NCBI GenBank assembly: GCA_039798265.1
Contig: JBDKGH010000072.1
Location: 1-16,396, forward strand
Source of the DNA: JBDKGH01 sp039798265
Lineage (GTDB): Bacteria; Bacteroidota; Bacteroidia; Flavobacteriales_D; Sanyastnellaceae
Length of the DNA: 16,396 nt
Direction of reading: 5' to 3'
In this document: positions 1 through 7,785 of the stretch, piece by piece
How positions within the stretch are numbered: the stretch's first letter is position 1
Layout of the letters: each line of letters begins with the position of its first letter
The notes under the pieces: generated by a model
Seen by the model: the letters and a program-made list of their open reading frames with translations, nothing else
Database searches by the model: none
Told to the model about the DNA's origin: nothing
Program-made: the position numbers and the translations under genes

Positions 1-379
1 TAGGTACAGAAGTGTTACCTATGTACGACCAGTTACCGGGTTGTGAATTGTTTAGACCAAACATCTCTGGTTGGTTTTGCATAGCACGGTAAATGGCATC
101 AGGCGCGAAACGCGTACCATCGGGTGCCACGCGAGGCTGCATGAAATTTTCCCAACGCTTAAACTGTTTGTATCCCTTTCCCCTTTCGTATGGACGGTTA
201 TTCCAATAGTTTTTAAATTGAGATTGAACCTCAAAGAAGTTTGCATTGGGATCTTGCATCAACTTTGAGAAGTCGGGTTCTTGACCAGAAGAAAAATAGA
301 ATAAACCAAAGAACAAGTACAAAATGATACTTACTCTTTTGAATAATGCGTTCAAGCTGAAGGGTCTGCTCATAAACAT
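1..379 (-). CDS. Secreted protein, N-terminal fragment (runs off left edge)
   Basis: The minus-strand frame is open from an ATG at 379 (alternative in-frame ATG at 373) to the window edge, giving about 126 codons of N-terminus. It opens with a basic stretch and a hydrophobic core ending in FYFSSGQ, which reads as a signal peptide of about 30 residues. The mature start contains DFSKLMQDPNANFFEVQ, then YWNNRPYERGKGYKQFKRWE, FMQPRV and NWSYIGN. From memory, this pattern (a short prodomain-like segment with GKGxKQFKRWE) begins many large Bacteroidota secreted proteins that continue into beta-propeller repeats and a T9SS sorting domain. The propeller and sorting domain lie outside the window, so that part is inference. 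A well-formed promoter lies 35 nt upstream of the ATG. The protein is cut only by the window edge; no frameshift is visible. Confidence 0.8.
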   Translation of the reverse strand, partial: MFMSRPFSLNALFKRVSIILYLFFGLFYFSSGQEPDFSKLMQDPNANFFEVQSQFKNYWNNRPYERGKGYKQFKRWENFMQPRVAPDGTRFAPDAIYRAMQNQPEMFGLNNSQPGNWSYIGNTSVP

Positions 380-413
380 AGACAGGTTGTGTTTTGGTTT
401 TTGGTCTTACTTA

Positions 414-443
414 CAAAGTTAATTTATTCTTAAGCTATACAAA
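414..443 (-). promoter_or_regulatory. Bacteroidota-type promoter for the 1-379 gene
   Basis: Read on the minus strand, TTTG (443-440) is followed by an 18-nt spacer and TAACTTTG (421-414). This matches both elements of the Bacteroidota sigma-A consensus (TTTG or TTG at -33, TAnnTTTG at -7) with acceptable spacing. The -7 box ends 34 nt before the ATG at 379, which implies a short 5' UTR of about 28 nt. It is the best promoter match in the window. Confidence 0.7.
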
Positions 444-652
444 CATGAATTTCACCCGTCTAACGAAAAAAAATCCCTGTTCAGTTGCCCAAAAATTTGA
501 TCGCCCAAAAAACGGACTTGGTGTTCTACAAAAACTCACTCAACGAAAAAAAAAGGTCGAAATGCCTTTCATAATCAACAGACTACACTTCAGAGGAGAA
601 GCCTTTTTATGAACATAAAATGAACTAGGCGTCAAACTGTGTTGAACGATAC

Positions 653-774
653 TAATTTTGCCCTACTTCGAAATTCGATGTACTGGTCTCCATCCGGAAA
701 CGAAAGGCATGATGAGTAGAATACATAATCAAGAGTAACAAGTCCGGTGTTCCCCACCGGACTTGTTTTTTTTT
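653..774 (+). ncRNA. Candidate small RNA (promoter box to orphan terminator)
   Basis: TAATTTTG at 653-660 matches TAnnTTTG, and a perfect intrinsic terminator ends at 774, predicting a transcript of about 105-110 nt starting near 667. No credible protein gene precedes the terminator on the plus strand. A short pairing, CTACT (663-667) with AGTAG (715-719), could close the 5' half if the transcript starts early enough. I could not find a properly spaced -33 TTG. A frame of 13 codons (678-719) lies inside and could be a tiny ORF, but it shows no run of amino-acid codons typical of an attenuation leader. I recognise no known RNA family. This is inference from signals, not homology. Confidence 0.3.
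737..774 (+). terminator. Strong intrinsic terminator upstream of Sua5 gene
   Basis: A perfect 13-bp stem (737-749 pairing with 755-767) closes a 5-nt loop (750-754). The T-run spans 766-774, so its first two Ts form the end of the stem and the rest follow it. On the minus strand no T-run follows the hairpin, so it acts on plus-strand transcripts. No protein gene ends just upstream, which makes it an orphan terminator and the main argument for a small transcript here. Confidence 0.85.
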
Positions 775-816
775 ATAGTCAGCGAAAACACTTGATTCCA
801 CTTTAATTTTACCCCC

Positions 817-1758
817 ATGAAATCAGTCATCGGGACTTCTGTAGCAGAAGCTGGAAAATTTTTGACAGATGGGCTTACCGTTGGTATGCCTACCGAAACT
901 GTATATGGTTTAGCGGCTAATGCATTAAATGCTACTGCTGTCGCTCAAATATTTGAGATTAAAAAAAGACCCACTTTTGATCCCTTGATAGTTCACATAG
1001 GTTCAATTGAACAGTTAAGTCAAATCGTTGAGTCAATTCCTATCAAAGCCCAAAAACTGATTGATCGTTTTTGGCCTGGACCATTGACCCTCATTTTGAA
1101 GAGAAAATCAGTTGTCCCCGATTTAGTGACTTCTGGGCTAGAGACGGTTGGTGTGCGAATGCCTGATCATGAATTAGCCCTTCAATTGCTTCGCTCTCTC
1201 CCCTTCCCGCTCGCCGCGCCCAGTGCCAATCCATTCGGTTATATAAGCCCAACGAATGCACAACATGTAATGGATCAATTAGGTGAATCCGTCCCCTATA
1301 TTTTAGATGGCGGAGAATGCGCCGTTGGTGTGGAATCCACCATCGTGTCTTTTGAAAATGAAGTACCCTGTGTTCTTCGCTTGGGAGGATTAACAATTGA
1401 ATTAATCGAGTCGGTTATTGGGCCGGTGGAAGTGAATACGATCAGTTCGAGTAATCCGCACGCTCCCGGTATGTTGCTTTCGCATTACTCCCCGCGAAAA
1501 CCGATGATTGAAGGTGATGTGTCGGCTTACTTTTCCTCCGCTAACAAAGGAACCATTCAATTTCAAGGAAAAGAAAGGAGTCCAAGAAATCGAGTTCTTT
1601 CTGAAAATGGAAATTTAAATGAAGCTGCGCAAAATTTATTTAAAATCATGCGCGAACTCGATCGAGAGTCGATTGATGAAATCATTTTTGAATATGTGCC
1701 CAACGAAGGATTAGGCCAAGCAATCAACGATAGACTAAAGAGAGCTTCGAATAAATAA
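817..1758 (+). CDS. Threonylcarbamoyl-AMP synthase (Sua5/YrdC family)
   Basis: This 313-residue enzyme makes threonylcarbamoyl-AMP from threonine, bicarbonate and ATP, the first step of the t6A37 modification on ANN-decoding tRNAs. It acts in the cytoplasm. The YrdC domain spans about residues 5-195 with PTETVYGL (25-32), KKRP (49-52), WPGPLT (86-91), SAN (136-138) and GVESTIV (171-177). The linker motif APGMLLSHYSP (216-226) leads into a C-terminal Sua5 domain, so this is the long Sua5 type and not the short TsaC/YrdC type. Length is typical. The ATG at 817 begins directly at the conserved N-terminus. A TAATTTTA sequence (804-811) just before it is a weak -7-like box. The gene converges on the large minus-strand surface protein and shares a hairpin terminator with it. 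Confidence 0.95.
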   Translation: MKSVIGTSVAEAGKFLTDGLTVGMPTETVYGLAANALNATAVAQIFEIKKRPTFDPLIVHIGSIEQLSQIVESIPIKAQKLIDRFWPGPLTLILKRKSVVPDLVTSGLETVGVRMPDHELALQLLRSLPFPLAAPSANPFGYISPTNAQHVMDQLGESVPYILDGGECAVGVESTIVSFENEVPCVLRLGGLTIELIESVIGPVEVNTISSSNPHAPGMLLSHYSPRKPMIEGDVSAYFSSANKGTIQFQGKERSPRNRVLSENGNLNEAAQNLFKIMRELDRESIDEIIFEYVPNEGLGQAINDRLKRASNK

Positions 1759-1777
1759 TTGAATTTTTTCCAAACAA

Positions 1778-1813
1778 AAAGGGCTATCTCGGCTCAGCCG
1801 GGATAGCCCCTTT
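1778..1813. terminator. Hairpin terminator between convergent genes
   Basis: GGGCTATC (1781-1788) pairs with GATAGCCC (1802-1809). A T-G wobble and CGG (1790-1792) pairing with CCG (1798-1800) continue the stem, leaving a 5-nt loop. On the minus strand the hairpin is followed by TTTTTGTTT (1780-1772), a good U-run for terminating the large surface-protein gene. On the plus strand only CTTTC follows, so it is weaker for the Sua5 gene. It sits between the two stop codons. Confidence 0.8.
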
Positions 1814-1832
1814 CAATTTCAATTGAATTTTA

Positions 1833-4800
1833 TTATTCGTTCATCAAGATGAATGAACCTTCCTGCACCATTTCTTTTCGAGCATAAGTAGTACCGGTCA
1901 TGATGTAGTAGTACGTACCTGCATCAGAGTCACCCGGATTCCATTCATCGGCGCTTTCATTGATTGAACCAACTTTGTAACCCCAACGGTCGTAGATGTC
2001 AATATTGAAGGTTTCCAACTCACCACGACGAATCGTAAATACATCATTCAAGCCATCGCCATTTGGGGTGATAACATCTGGAATAAGCAAAGGCAAACCA
2101 GTTAATACAATAACTTCAACAGATGCGGTTTCAGAGCAGCCGTCTAAGTTAGCGGTCAATGATGCGTTGTAAATGCCGGCTGATGTATAGAGTATTTCAA
2201 AAACATCAGTGATATCGCTTGAAGCCTCTGTTGTTCCTTCACCAAAGTTCCAGTCGAATGTGTCACCATTCGAAATACCTTGGAAAATCACATTCAAAGG
2301 AAGATCGCCAATCAATGGAACGGCATTGATGTTTACATCAATTTGGACCACTGTTACCGTTACTTGTTCTGAATCTGTACAACCATTTGCATCTGTTCCT
2401 ACCACTGTATAAGTTGTGGTTACAGCTGGTGATGCAATCGGAGCGCTAGAGGTTGGGCCAAAAAGCGTTGATGTAGGCGTCCAAGAGTAGGTTGAAGCAC
2501 CACTAACCGCAAGACTCACTTCGCCACCTTCACAAATTTGATAGGCTGGCGCAGCAGTGATATCAGCAGCAGGATTGAGCACAACGGTAATTTGATCTGT
2601 ATTCACACAGCCTGCAGCGCTAGTACCTTCTACTGTGTAAGTAATGGTAGCACCTGGACTTACACCGATAGTGGCGGTGTTGGTAGCACCAGTAATGTAG
2701 GTTGTAGGTGTCCAGTCATACGAGTTAGCACCTGTAGCGGTAATGTTAGCAGATCCACCTGGACAAACATCAATATTGCCCCCTGCATTTACTTGTGGTA
2801 AAGCGTTCACAATAATGTTTGTTGTTTCCGTAGCTGGGCAAAGTCCTGTTAAGTTGTATGAAATAGTATTCGAACCAGAGTTAGCACTAGCAGGAGTAAA
2901 TAGACCTGTATTGCTTACACCCGCGCCAGTCCAGCTGCCACCAGTGATATTCGCTACTAGTTGAACAGCAGGAGCATCAGCGCAGAAAGGACCAACTTCA
3001 GTAATATCAAGGTTATCTAATGAAATAATGTTGATCTCTTCCGTGTCAGTAGAACCGCAAGCTCCTGCGATAGTGTATGTAACTTCAATTAAACCGAACC
3101 CAGCATTAGCAGGATTAAACGAACCGAGAGATGCATTCACTATACCAGGACCTGTCCAAGTACCGCCACCTTGAGCTGCAGTAAGGAATAAAATAGGATT
3201 GGTATCGCAAACATCTCCTATAGGAGAGATGGTTGCATCAGTGCTTGCTTCCACTTGAATGGTAATAGACTCGCTAACAGGACAACCAGTGCCGATGGTG
3301 TATGAAATAACATGATCACCTGCGCCAGCAGTAGCAGGATTAAACACACCTGTCGAAGCGTTCGTAATGCCAACACCAGACCATGTACCACCAGTTTGAC
3401 TAGCAGCGAGGGTAATTGCGGCATTTCCAGTACATAAAATATTGTTGACAGGCGTTACAGAAAATGAAGCCTCCGAACCTACAGTGATCACCTGAGTATC
3501 TGTACCATTGCAGGTATTCGGAACAGTGTAAGTTATCGTGTACGTATTTGCAGCCACAGATGCAGGATCGAAGGCTCCTGTGTTTGCATTAACGATACCA
3601 GTGCCTGTCCATGTTCCTCCGCCAACATTGGCAGTTAATATTTCGATTCCCGCGCTTGGGCAAAGAATACCAGGATCTGTAATAGACGCATTCACTGTAT
3701 TCAATACTTGCACTTGAGTAGTGGCTGGTTGAATACAAATGTTATTCATGTCATAAGTAATAGTAAAGTTACCATCACCAGAAGTAACAGGATTAAATGT
3801 ACCGTTAACCGAACTAGTGATGCCCGGGCCTATCCACGTTCCACCTGTTTGAGAAGCAGTCAAGTTAAATGCTGGAGCATTATCACATACTGGAGCAACT
3901 GGAGTAATATTCACAGCAGAAGAACTATTCACAGTAATCTGTTGGGTATCGGTGCCATTGCAGGTATTGGCCAAGGTATAGGTCACTGTCCATGTTCCAG
4001 CTCCAGCTGTAGTTGGATTAAACGTTCCATTGGCGCTGCTTGTAATTCCCGTACCTGTCCAAGTACCTCCTGTTAAAGAAGCGGTCAAGTTAAGCGCTGA
4101 ACCTCCTGAGCATAGCACACCCGGATCAGAGATTACAGGCGTTGCAGTAGGCCATACGTTAATGGTGGTGTTCACCACTGTTACACAAGAACCCGATAAG
4201 GTGTATGTAACCACGTGCTGCCCTGCGCCGGCTGTAGTGGGATTAAATGTACCCGCAGATGGATTGGTAATACCTGGGCCAGCCCAAGTACCACCTGTTA
4301 AGCTGGCTGTCAAATTAAAGGGAGCGTCACCCACGCAATAGTTCGATGCAACAGTACCTATGACAGGCACTGCACTGTTGGTATAATCATACAATTCGGT
4401 ATCAGAACCGGTGAAACCACAAATGCCAATTGGGAAGTTACCAGTAAGACCTAACGTAAATTGGGTATCCGCGATGGGGCCCGGGTTAACCGTGGCAGTT
4501 AAAGCGGTTGAGTTCGTAATGGTGATTGGAGGGTTGGCCGTCCAAGCGTAGGATTGCGTTAAGTTAATAGGTGGAGCAACGTTGGTTACGAGATACTTTG
4601 TTGAAGCCGTAGCAGTACATGTATTATCGAAGATAAAACCACCGTTTGGAGTGTTGTTGGCTCCTGAAACCATTTGACCAGCGGCTGATGTACCCGTGTA
4701 AGAGACTACAGTTGGAGCACCTCCAACACTAGTCCCAGAGAATGTAATTGACGCTGTTTGCAGGATACCTGTATTCTGACCCTGACAATCTAAAATCTGA

Positions 4801-5633
4801 ATACTCCAACCTGCTTGGTTAGCCAAACAACCGTAAATACTAGACCAGTCAATATTCACAGAGCCACTAGCAGTGTTATAAGCTCCAAAGGTTCCAGTCA
4901 ACGGAGTAGTCATCGAACAGATATTGAACACGTTGGTCGATTCTGTTGAGAAGCATAAACTTGTGAAGTTATCACCTTGGTTACAGTTCGATGGCGAAGG
5001 ATTCAACGCCAATACAACGATGTTGTTGGTTCCACAAGCGCTAGGTGCTTGAATTTGGAAACGCAGATCGGAAACGTTCGTGTGAGTACCCGAGTAACAA
5101 ACGGTGATTTCCGTGTTGGCATCGATATACAAAAACGAATTGGGGTCTGGATCTGGAGGAATATTGTAGTAAGGTGTTGCTGCACCCGCGGTGAATGTTG
5201 CCGAGAGATTGACACTGCCACAACCCGGCGCTATGGGGTTAACATTAATGTTCGGTAATGTATTCACGCGCATGATCCAACCAATGTATCTTCCCACCTC
5301 AGCGCCGGTTCCGTCCGTAATGATGGCGCGGTAAGCACCTGGGGCCAAATTGGTAATGGTTGATGTGGCCACATTGGATTCCAACGTGGTGTTTGTCCAA
5401 CTGCTAGTAGTAGGACTAAACGACTGCCATTGGAAATTCCATCCGGGCGTACCTGAAGCTGGTGTTGCGGTTAATGCTCCATTTTGTCCCGCGCAATAGA
5501 AGAACATGGGATCATTCGGCCTACCGTTGGTGTACGAGGTAACACCGGTGGTTAGCGCTGTAGAGCTTGTCAACTGTGCTTTTGCACTCGAGAGCAAAGC
5601 AAAAGCAAACACAAAAAGTAGAATTCTCTTCAT
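1833..5633 (-). CDS. T9SS type B sorted repeat protein (gliding-motility-associated CTD)
   Basis: This is a 1266-residue secreted or cell-surface protein with no enzymatic motif that I recognise. A signal peptide ends near LLSSAKA-Q (residue 19). Residues about 160-300 resemble a P/Homo-B-type jelly-roll domain (ITVCYSGTHTNVSDLRFQI, TPLTGTFGAY, GWSIQILDCQGQNTGILQT). Seven Ig-like repeats follow, each with a GG(T/S)WxGxG(I/V) core whose tryptophans fall at 450, 525, 600, 675, 751, 826 and 901. Each repeat has a Cys near its start and another after a tyrosine-rich strand. Two WTP-type repeats (about 955-1095) and a PKD domain with FDWNFGEG (about 1100-1175) precede the C-terminal sorting domain (about 1180-1266), marked by PDVITPNGDGLNDVF, IYDRWG and WNPGDSDAGTYYY. 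The CTD family is known to target proteins through T9SS; a role in adhesion or surface structure is inferred. The ATG is placed directly before the signal peptide. Confidence 0.93.
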   Translation of the reverse strand: MKRILLFVFAFALLSSAKAQLTSSTALTTGVTSYTNGRPNDPMFFYCAGQNGALTATPASGTPGWNFQWQSFSPTTSSWTNTTLESNVATSTITNLAPGAYRAIITDGTGAEVGRYIGWIMRVNTLPNINVNPIAPGCGSVNLSATFTAGAATPYYNIPPDPDPNSFLYIDANTEITVCYSGTHTNVSDLRFQIQAPSACGTNNIVVLALNPSPSNCNQGDNFTSLCFSTESTNVFNICSMTTPLTGTFGAYNTASGSVNIDWSSIYGCLANQAGWSIQILDCQGQNTGILQTASITFSGTSVGGAPTVVSYTGTSAAGQMVSGANNTPNGGFIFDNTCTATASTKYLVTNVAPPINLTQSYAWTANPPITITNSTALTATVNPGPIADTQFTLGLTGNFPIGICGFTGSDTELYDYTNSAVPVIGTVASNYCVGDAPFNLTASLTGGTWAGPGITNPSAGTFNPTTAGAGQHVVTYTLSGSCVTVVNTTINVWPTATPVISDPGVLCSGGSALNLTASLTGGTWTGTGITSSANGTFNPTTAGAGTWTVTYTLANTCNGTDTQQITVNSSSAVNITPVAPVCDNAPAFNLTASQTGGTWIGPGITSSVNGTFNPVTSGDGNFTITYDMNNICIQPATTQVQVLNTVNASITDPGILCPSAGIEILTANVGGGTWTGTGIVNANTGAFDPASVAANTYTITYTVPNTCNGTDTQVITVGSEASFSVTPVNNILCTGNAAITLAASQTGGTWSGVGITNASTGVFNPATAGAGDHVISYTIGTGCPVSESITIQVEASTDATISPIGDVCDTNPILFLTAAQGGGTWTGPGIVNASLGSFNPANAGFGLIEVTYTIAGACGSTDTEEINIISLDNLDITEVGPFCADAPAVQLVANITGGSWTGAGVSNTGLFTPASANSGSNTISYNLTGLCPATETTNIIVNALPQVNAGGNIDVCPGGSANITATGANSYDWTPTTYITGATNTATIGVSPGATITYTVEGTSAAGCVNTDQITVVLNPAADITAAPAYQICEGGEVSLAVSGASTYSWTPTSTLFGPTSSAPIASPAVTTTYTVVGTDANGCTDSEQVTVTVVQIDVNINAVPLIGDLPLNVIFQGISNGDTFDWNFGEGTTEASSDITDVFEILYTSAGIYNASLTANLDGCSETASVEVIVLTGLPLLIPDVITPNGDGLNDVFTIRRGELETFNIDIYDRWGYKVGSINESADEWNPGDSDAGTYYYIMTGTTYARKEMVQEGSFILMNE
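2860..4340 (-). repeat. Seven tandem protein repeats, about 225 bp each
   Basis: Within the type B surface protein the GG(T/S)W tryptophan codons lie at 4284, 4059, 3834, 3609, 3381, 3156 and 2931, giving spacings of 225, 225, 225, 228, 225 and 225 bp. The copies are clearly diverged at nucleotide level but share the pattern FNLTAS-x-TGGTWxGxGI, G-x-FNP, AGAG, a Y-rich strand and a Cys. The regularity points to ancestral tandem duplication with length held by selection. Outer limits are approximate. Confidence 0.85.
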
Positions 5634-5774
5634 AAGAGTTGTCGTTCCAAAAAAAGGTTTTTTAAGATCAGGGAATCAGCCTTTCAAGTGCATTTGATGC
5701 CCATTTTAAGGTTCAAATATGCACAGGAATTCCCTATCATAAATGGCATTTAATAATCAGACGTTATGAAAGTA

Positions 5775-5802
5775 TGAACAGTTGCCCGTTGGGAACAGTT
5801 CA
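5775..5802. promoter_or_regulatory. Imperfect palindrome in divergent intergenic region
   Basis: TGAACAGTT (5775-5783) and AACAGTTCA (5794-5802) form an inverted repeat with one central A-A mismatch. Inner CCC (5785-5787) and GGG (5791-5793) can extend the stem. It lies between the minus-strand surface protein (start 5633) and the plus-strand NTF2-fold protein (start 5887). There is no T-run, so it is not a typical terminator. It could be an operator for either gene; this is inference only. Confidence 0.35.
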
Positions 5803-5886
5803 TTTTCACCTATTCATCATCCAAATTTAGGAATTAAGACTTTTTAATACAGTACGTTTAGCTGCTTTTTGTTTAACTTTCGCTTG

Positions 5887-6327
5887 ATGAGTCGATATCC
5901 ACACTCCGATCCTGTAGAACACATCAAAATTTGCATTGCACGCCTCGAACAAGCATGGAATAGCAAAAATGCCTATTTGTGGGCATCTGCGTTCAGCGAT
6001 CCCTGCGAGTATATCGACGCCATTGGTATTCATCACAAGCAATGGCCTGCTGAGAAAAATGCTCGCCTACATGACTCCACTTGGAAAACGATTTATGAAA
6101 AGAGTCACGCTCGATTTTTTTTGGAGAACATTGAGTTACTCAGCGATCATTACGCCATGGTGATTATGAAGGCTGAAGTCCATTATCAGTATAAAGGCGA
6201 AGAAAAACACAATATGAATTCGATCAGCGCACTCCTCCAAAAACAAGGAGCGGAATGGGTCATTCGCTATTTCCAAAACACTCCATACAAGCGCATTGCT
6301 GAAAACGGAGAAGGCAGCAGTAAATAG
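5887..6327 (+). CDS. NTF2/SnoaL-fold small protein (SgcJ/EcaC-like)
   Basis: This is a 146-residue cytoplasmic protein with no signal peptide. The start of the domain is helical and contains ARLEQAWNSKNAYLWASAFSDPCEYID, then a His-rich loop (GIHHKQW). The second half alternates beta strands (RFFLENIELLSDHYAMVIMKAEV) and ends with WVIRYFQNTPYK, the pattern of SnoaL-like/DUF4440 proteins such as SgcJ/EcaC. Family members include enzymes and ligand-binding proteins with very different substrates, so no reaction can be given. I chose ATG 5887 over an in-frame TTG at 5869, because TAACTTTC (5874-5881), a near match to the -7 box, overlaps the extended region. The stop is 43 nt before the CCA-enzyme start; co-transcription is possible. 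A paralogous fold occurs in the lipoprotein at 11606-12046. Confidence 0.75.
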   Translation: MSRYPHSDPVEHIKICIARLEQAWNSKNAYLWASAFSDPCEYIDAIGIHHKQWPAEKNARLHDSTWKTIYEKSHARFFLENIELLSDHYAMVIMKAEVHYQYKGEEKHNMNSISALLQKQGAEWVIRYFQNTPYKRIAENGEGSSK

Positions 6328-6342
6328 ACACGATTTCATCGC

Positions 6343-6350
6343 TACCTTTG
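6343..6350 (+). promoter_or_regulatory. -7 box for the CCA-adding enzyme gene
   Basis: TACCTTTG is an exact TAnnTTTG match. It lies just after the stop of the NTF2-fold gene and 20 nt before the proposed TTG start at 6371. No clear TTG -33 element sits at the expected distance, so support is partial. The position argues against translation starting upstream at 6296. Confidence 0.5.
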
Positions 6351-6370
6351 CGCGCATTTTTCCCAATTCG

Positions 6371-7783
6371 TTGAATCTAAAGCAGCATATTTCAGCTCCG
6401 TTTTTCTCAGTTATTGGTCACGTTTCGGCCAAACTGGGTGTAAAAACCTACGCCATTGGTGGCGTTGTGAGAGACATTGTGCTCAATCGTCCCAATAAAG
6501 ACATTGATTTTGTTACGGACGGCAATGGTCTCGAATTGGCGCAAGCCTGTGCAGAAGCATTGGGTGTAAAAAAGGTCACTCTTTTCAAAACCTACGGCAC
6601 GGCTCACTTCAAATATGGAGAGTATGACCTTGAATTTGTTGGAGCTCGAAAAGAATCGTATCGTCATGACTCACGCAAACCGGATGTAACTCCAGGAACT
6701 TTGCAAGACGATCAAAACCGCCGAGACTTTACCATCAATGCAATGGCCATTTCATTGATGCCCGAAAATTTTGGTGAGTTGATTGACCCCTTCAACGGAC
6801 TTGCCGATCTTGAAGGGAAAATCATTCGTACACCACTAGACCCTGATGTTACGTATAGTGACGATCCCTTGCGTATGATGCGAGCGGTTCGTTTTGCCAC
6901 TCAACTTGGTTTTACCATTGAAAAAGATAGCTTCGATGCCCTGAAAAGAAATGCACATCGCCTTTCGATTATTAGCATGGAGCGCATAATTACCGAATTG
7001 AATAAAATAATCCTCTGCCCTATTCCTAGCCGTGGATTCAAAATTTTATTTGATACCGGACTCTTGGCGATCTTTTTTCCCGAGATGGTAAAACTGCATG
7101 GTATCGAACGCAAGCAAGGTATTGCGCACAAAGATAATTTTTACCATACGCTACAAGTGCTCGACAATTTAGCTCCGCATAGTAATAACCTTTGGTTACG
7201 CTGGTCGGCTATTTTGCATGACATTGCCAAACCTCCCACTAAGCGCTTTGAACCAGGCATTGGTTGGACCTTTCATGGCCATGAAGACCTTGGCGCTCGT
7301 ATGGTCCCTAAATTATTTAATCGCCTAAAACTTCCGCTCGATCACCAAATGAAGTATGTACAAAAGCTGGTACAACTTCACTTAAGACCTATCGCGCTTA
7401 CCAAAGAAGAAATTTCAGACAGCGCTATTCGTCGCTTATTGTTTGAGGCTGGCGATGACATTGAAGATTTAATGATCCTCTGCAAAGCGGACATTACATC
7501 TAAGAATGAAGCAAAGGTTCAGCGGTATTTAAAAAATTATGAGCTCGTTCAATTAAAATTAATTGAAGTAGAGAAAAAAGACCATGTTCGAAATTTTCAA
7601 CCTCCTATCAGTGGTGAAATGATCATGGAAACTTTTGCCATTGCCCCTGGAAAAGAAGTGGGTATTATTAAAAATGCGATTAAAGATGCCATTCTAGACG
7701 GCATTATTCATAATGACTACGAGGAGGCACATGCCTATATGCTGAGTACTGCAGAAAAAATCGGGTTGTTTTTGCCTAAATAA
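6371..7783 (+). CDS. cca: CCA tRNA nucleotidyltransferase / poly(A) polymerase family with HD domain
   Basis: This enzyme of about 470 residues adds or repairs the 3' CCA end of tRNAs with CTP and ATP. The nucleotidyltransferase head has GGVVRD (30-35) and the metal-binding pair D44 and D46 in DIDFV, followed by RRDFTINAMA and DPLRMMRAVRFA, the RNA- and nucleotide-binding neck motifs of class II enzymes. An HD phosphohydrolase domain follows, with HD at 283-284 and FHGHEDLGARM. I chose TTG 6371 because residues there (NLKQHISAPFF) align with the usual N-terminus of flavobacterial homologues as I recall them, and a TACCTTTG box lies just upstream. The frame is open further back to a TTG at 6296, inside the preceding gene. 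Family membership is clear; the choice of CCA addition over poly(A) addition rests on this being the usual Bacteroidota tRNA enzyme. Confidence 0.9.
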   Translation: MNLKQHISAPFFSVIGHVSAKLGVKTYAIGGVVRDIVLNRPNKDIDFVTDGNGLELAQACAEALGVKKVTLFKTYGTAHFKYGEYDLEFVGARKESYRHDSRKPDVTPGTLQDDQNRRDFTINAMAISLMPENFGELIDPFNGLADLEGKIIRTPLDPDVTYSDDPLRMMRAVRFATQLGFTIEKDSFDALKRNAHRLSIISMERIITELNKIILCPIPSRGFKILFDTGLLAIFFPEMVKLHGIERKQGIAHKDNFYHTLQVLDNLAPHSNNLWLRWSAILHDIAKPPTKRFEPGIGWTFHGHEDLGARMVPKLFNRLKLPLDHQMKYVQKLVQLHLRPIALTKEEISDSAIRRLLFEAGDDIEDLMILCKADITSKNEAKVQRYLKNYELVQLKLIEVEKKDHVRNFQPPISGEMIMETFAIAPGKEVGIIKNAIKDAILDGIIHNDYEEAHAYMLSTAEKIGLFLPK

Positions 7784-7785
7784 AA

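Larger units (their letters stand above)
380..816. other. Intergenic region with no convincing protein gene
   Basis: This stretch separates the minus-strand secreted protein from the plus-strand Sua5 gene. It holds the divergent promoter at 414-443, two A-runs near 466-474 and 545-554, a TAATTTTG -7-like box at 653-660 and a strong plus-strand terminator at 737-774. A 72-codon plus frame (394-612) starts at TTG inside the divergent promoter, has lysine/asparagine-rich low-complexity content and resembles no family I know, so I treat it as spurious. A 13-codon ATG frame at 678-719 exists but has no recognisable feature. Confidence 0.6.

Noticed and set aside
545..570. Possible minus-strand terminator (AAAGG/CCTTT with T-run)
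   Set aside because: The stem is only 5 bp with an 8-nt loop, and no minus-strand gene ends there.
394..612. 72-codon plus-strand frame in the intergenic region
   Set aside because: It starts at TTG within the divergent promoter, is rich in Lys and Asn from A-runs, and resembles no family I recognise.
678..719. 13-codon ORF as an attenuation leader peptide for the Sua5 gene
   Set aside because: There is no run of regulatory codons and no alternative antiterminator pairing that I can see; kept only as a note inside the candidate small RNA.
3708..4341. Plus-strand open frames inside the repeat protein
   Set aside because: They are antisense shadows of the 75-residue repeats; the minus-strand frame has full domain support.
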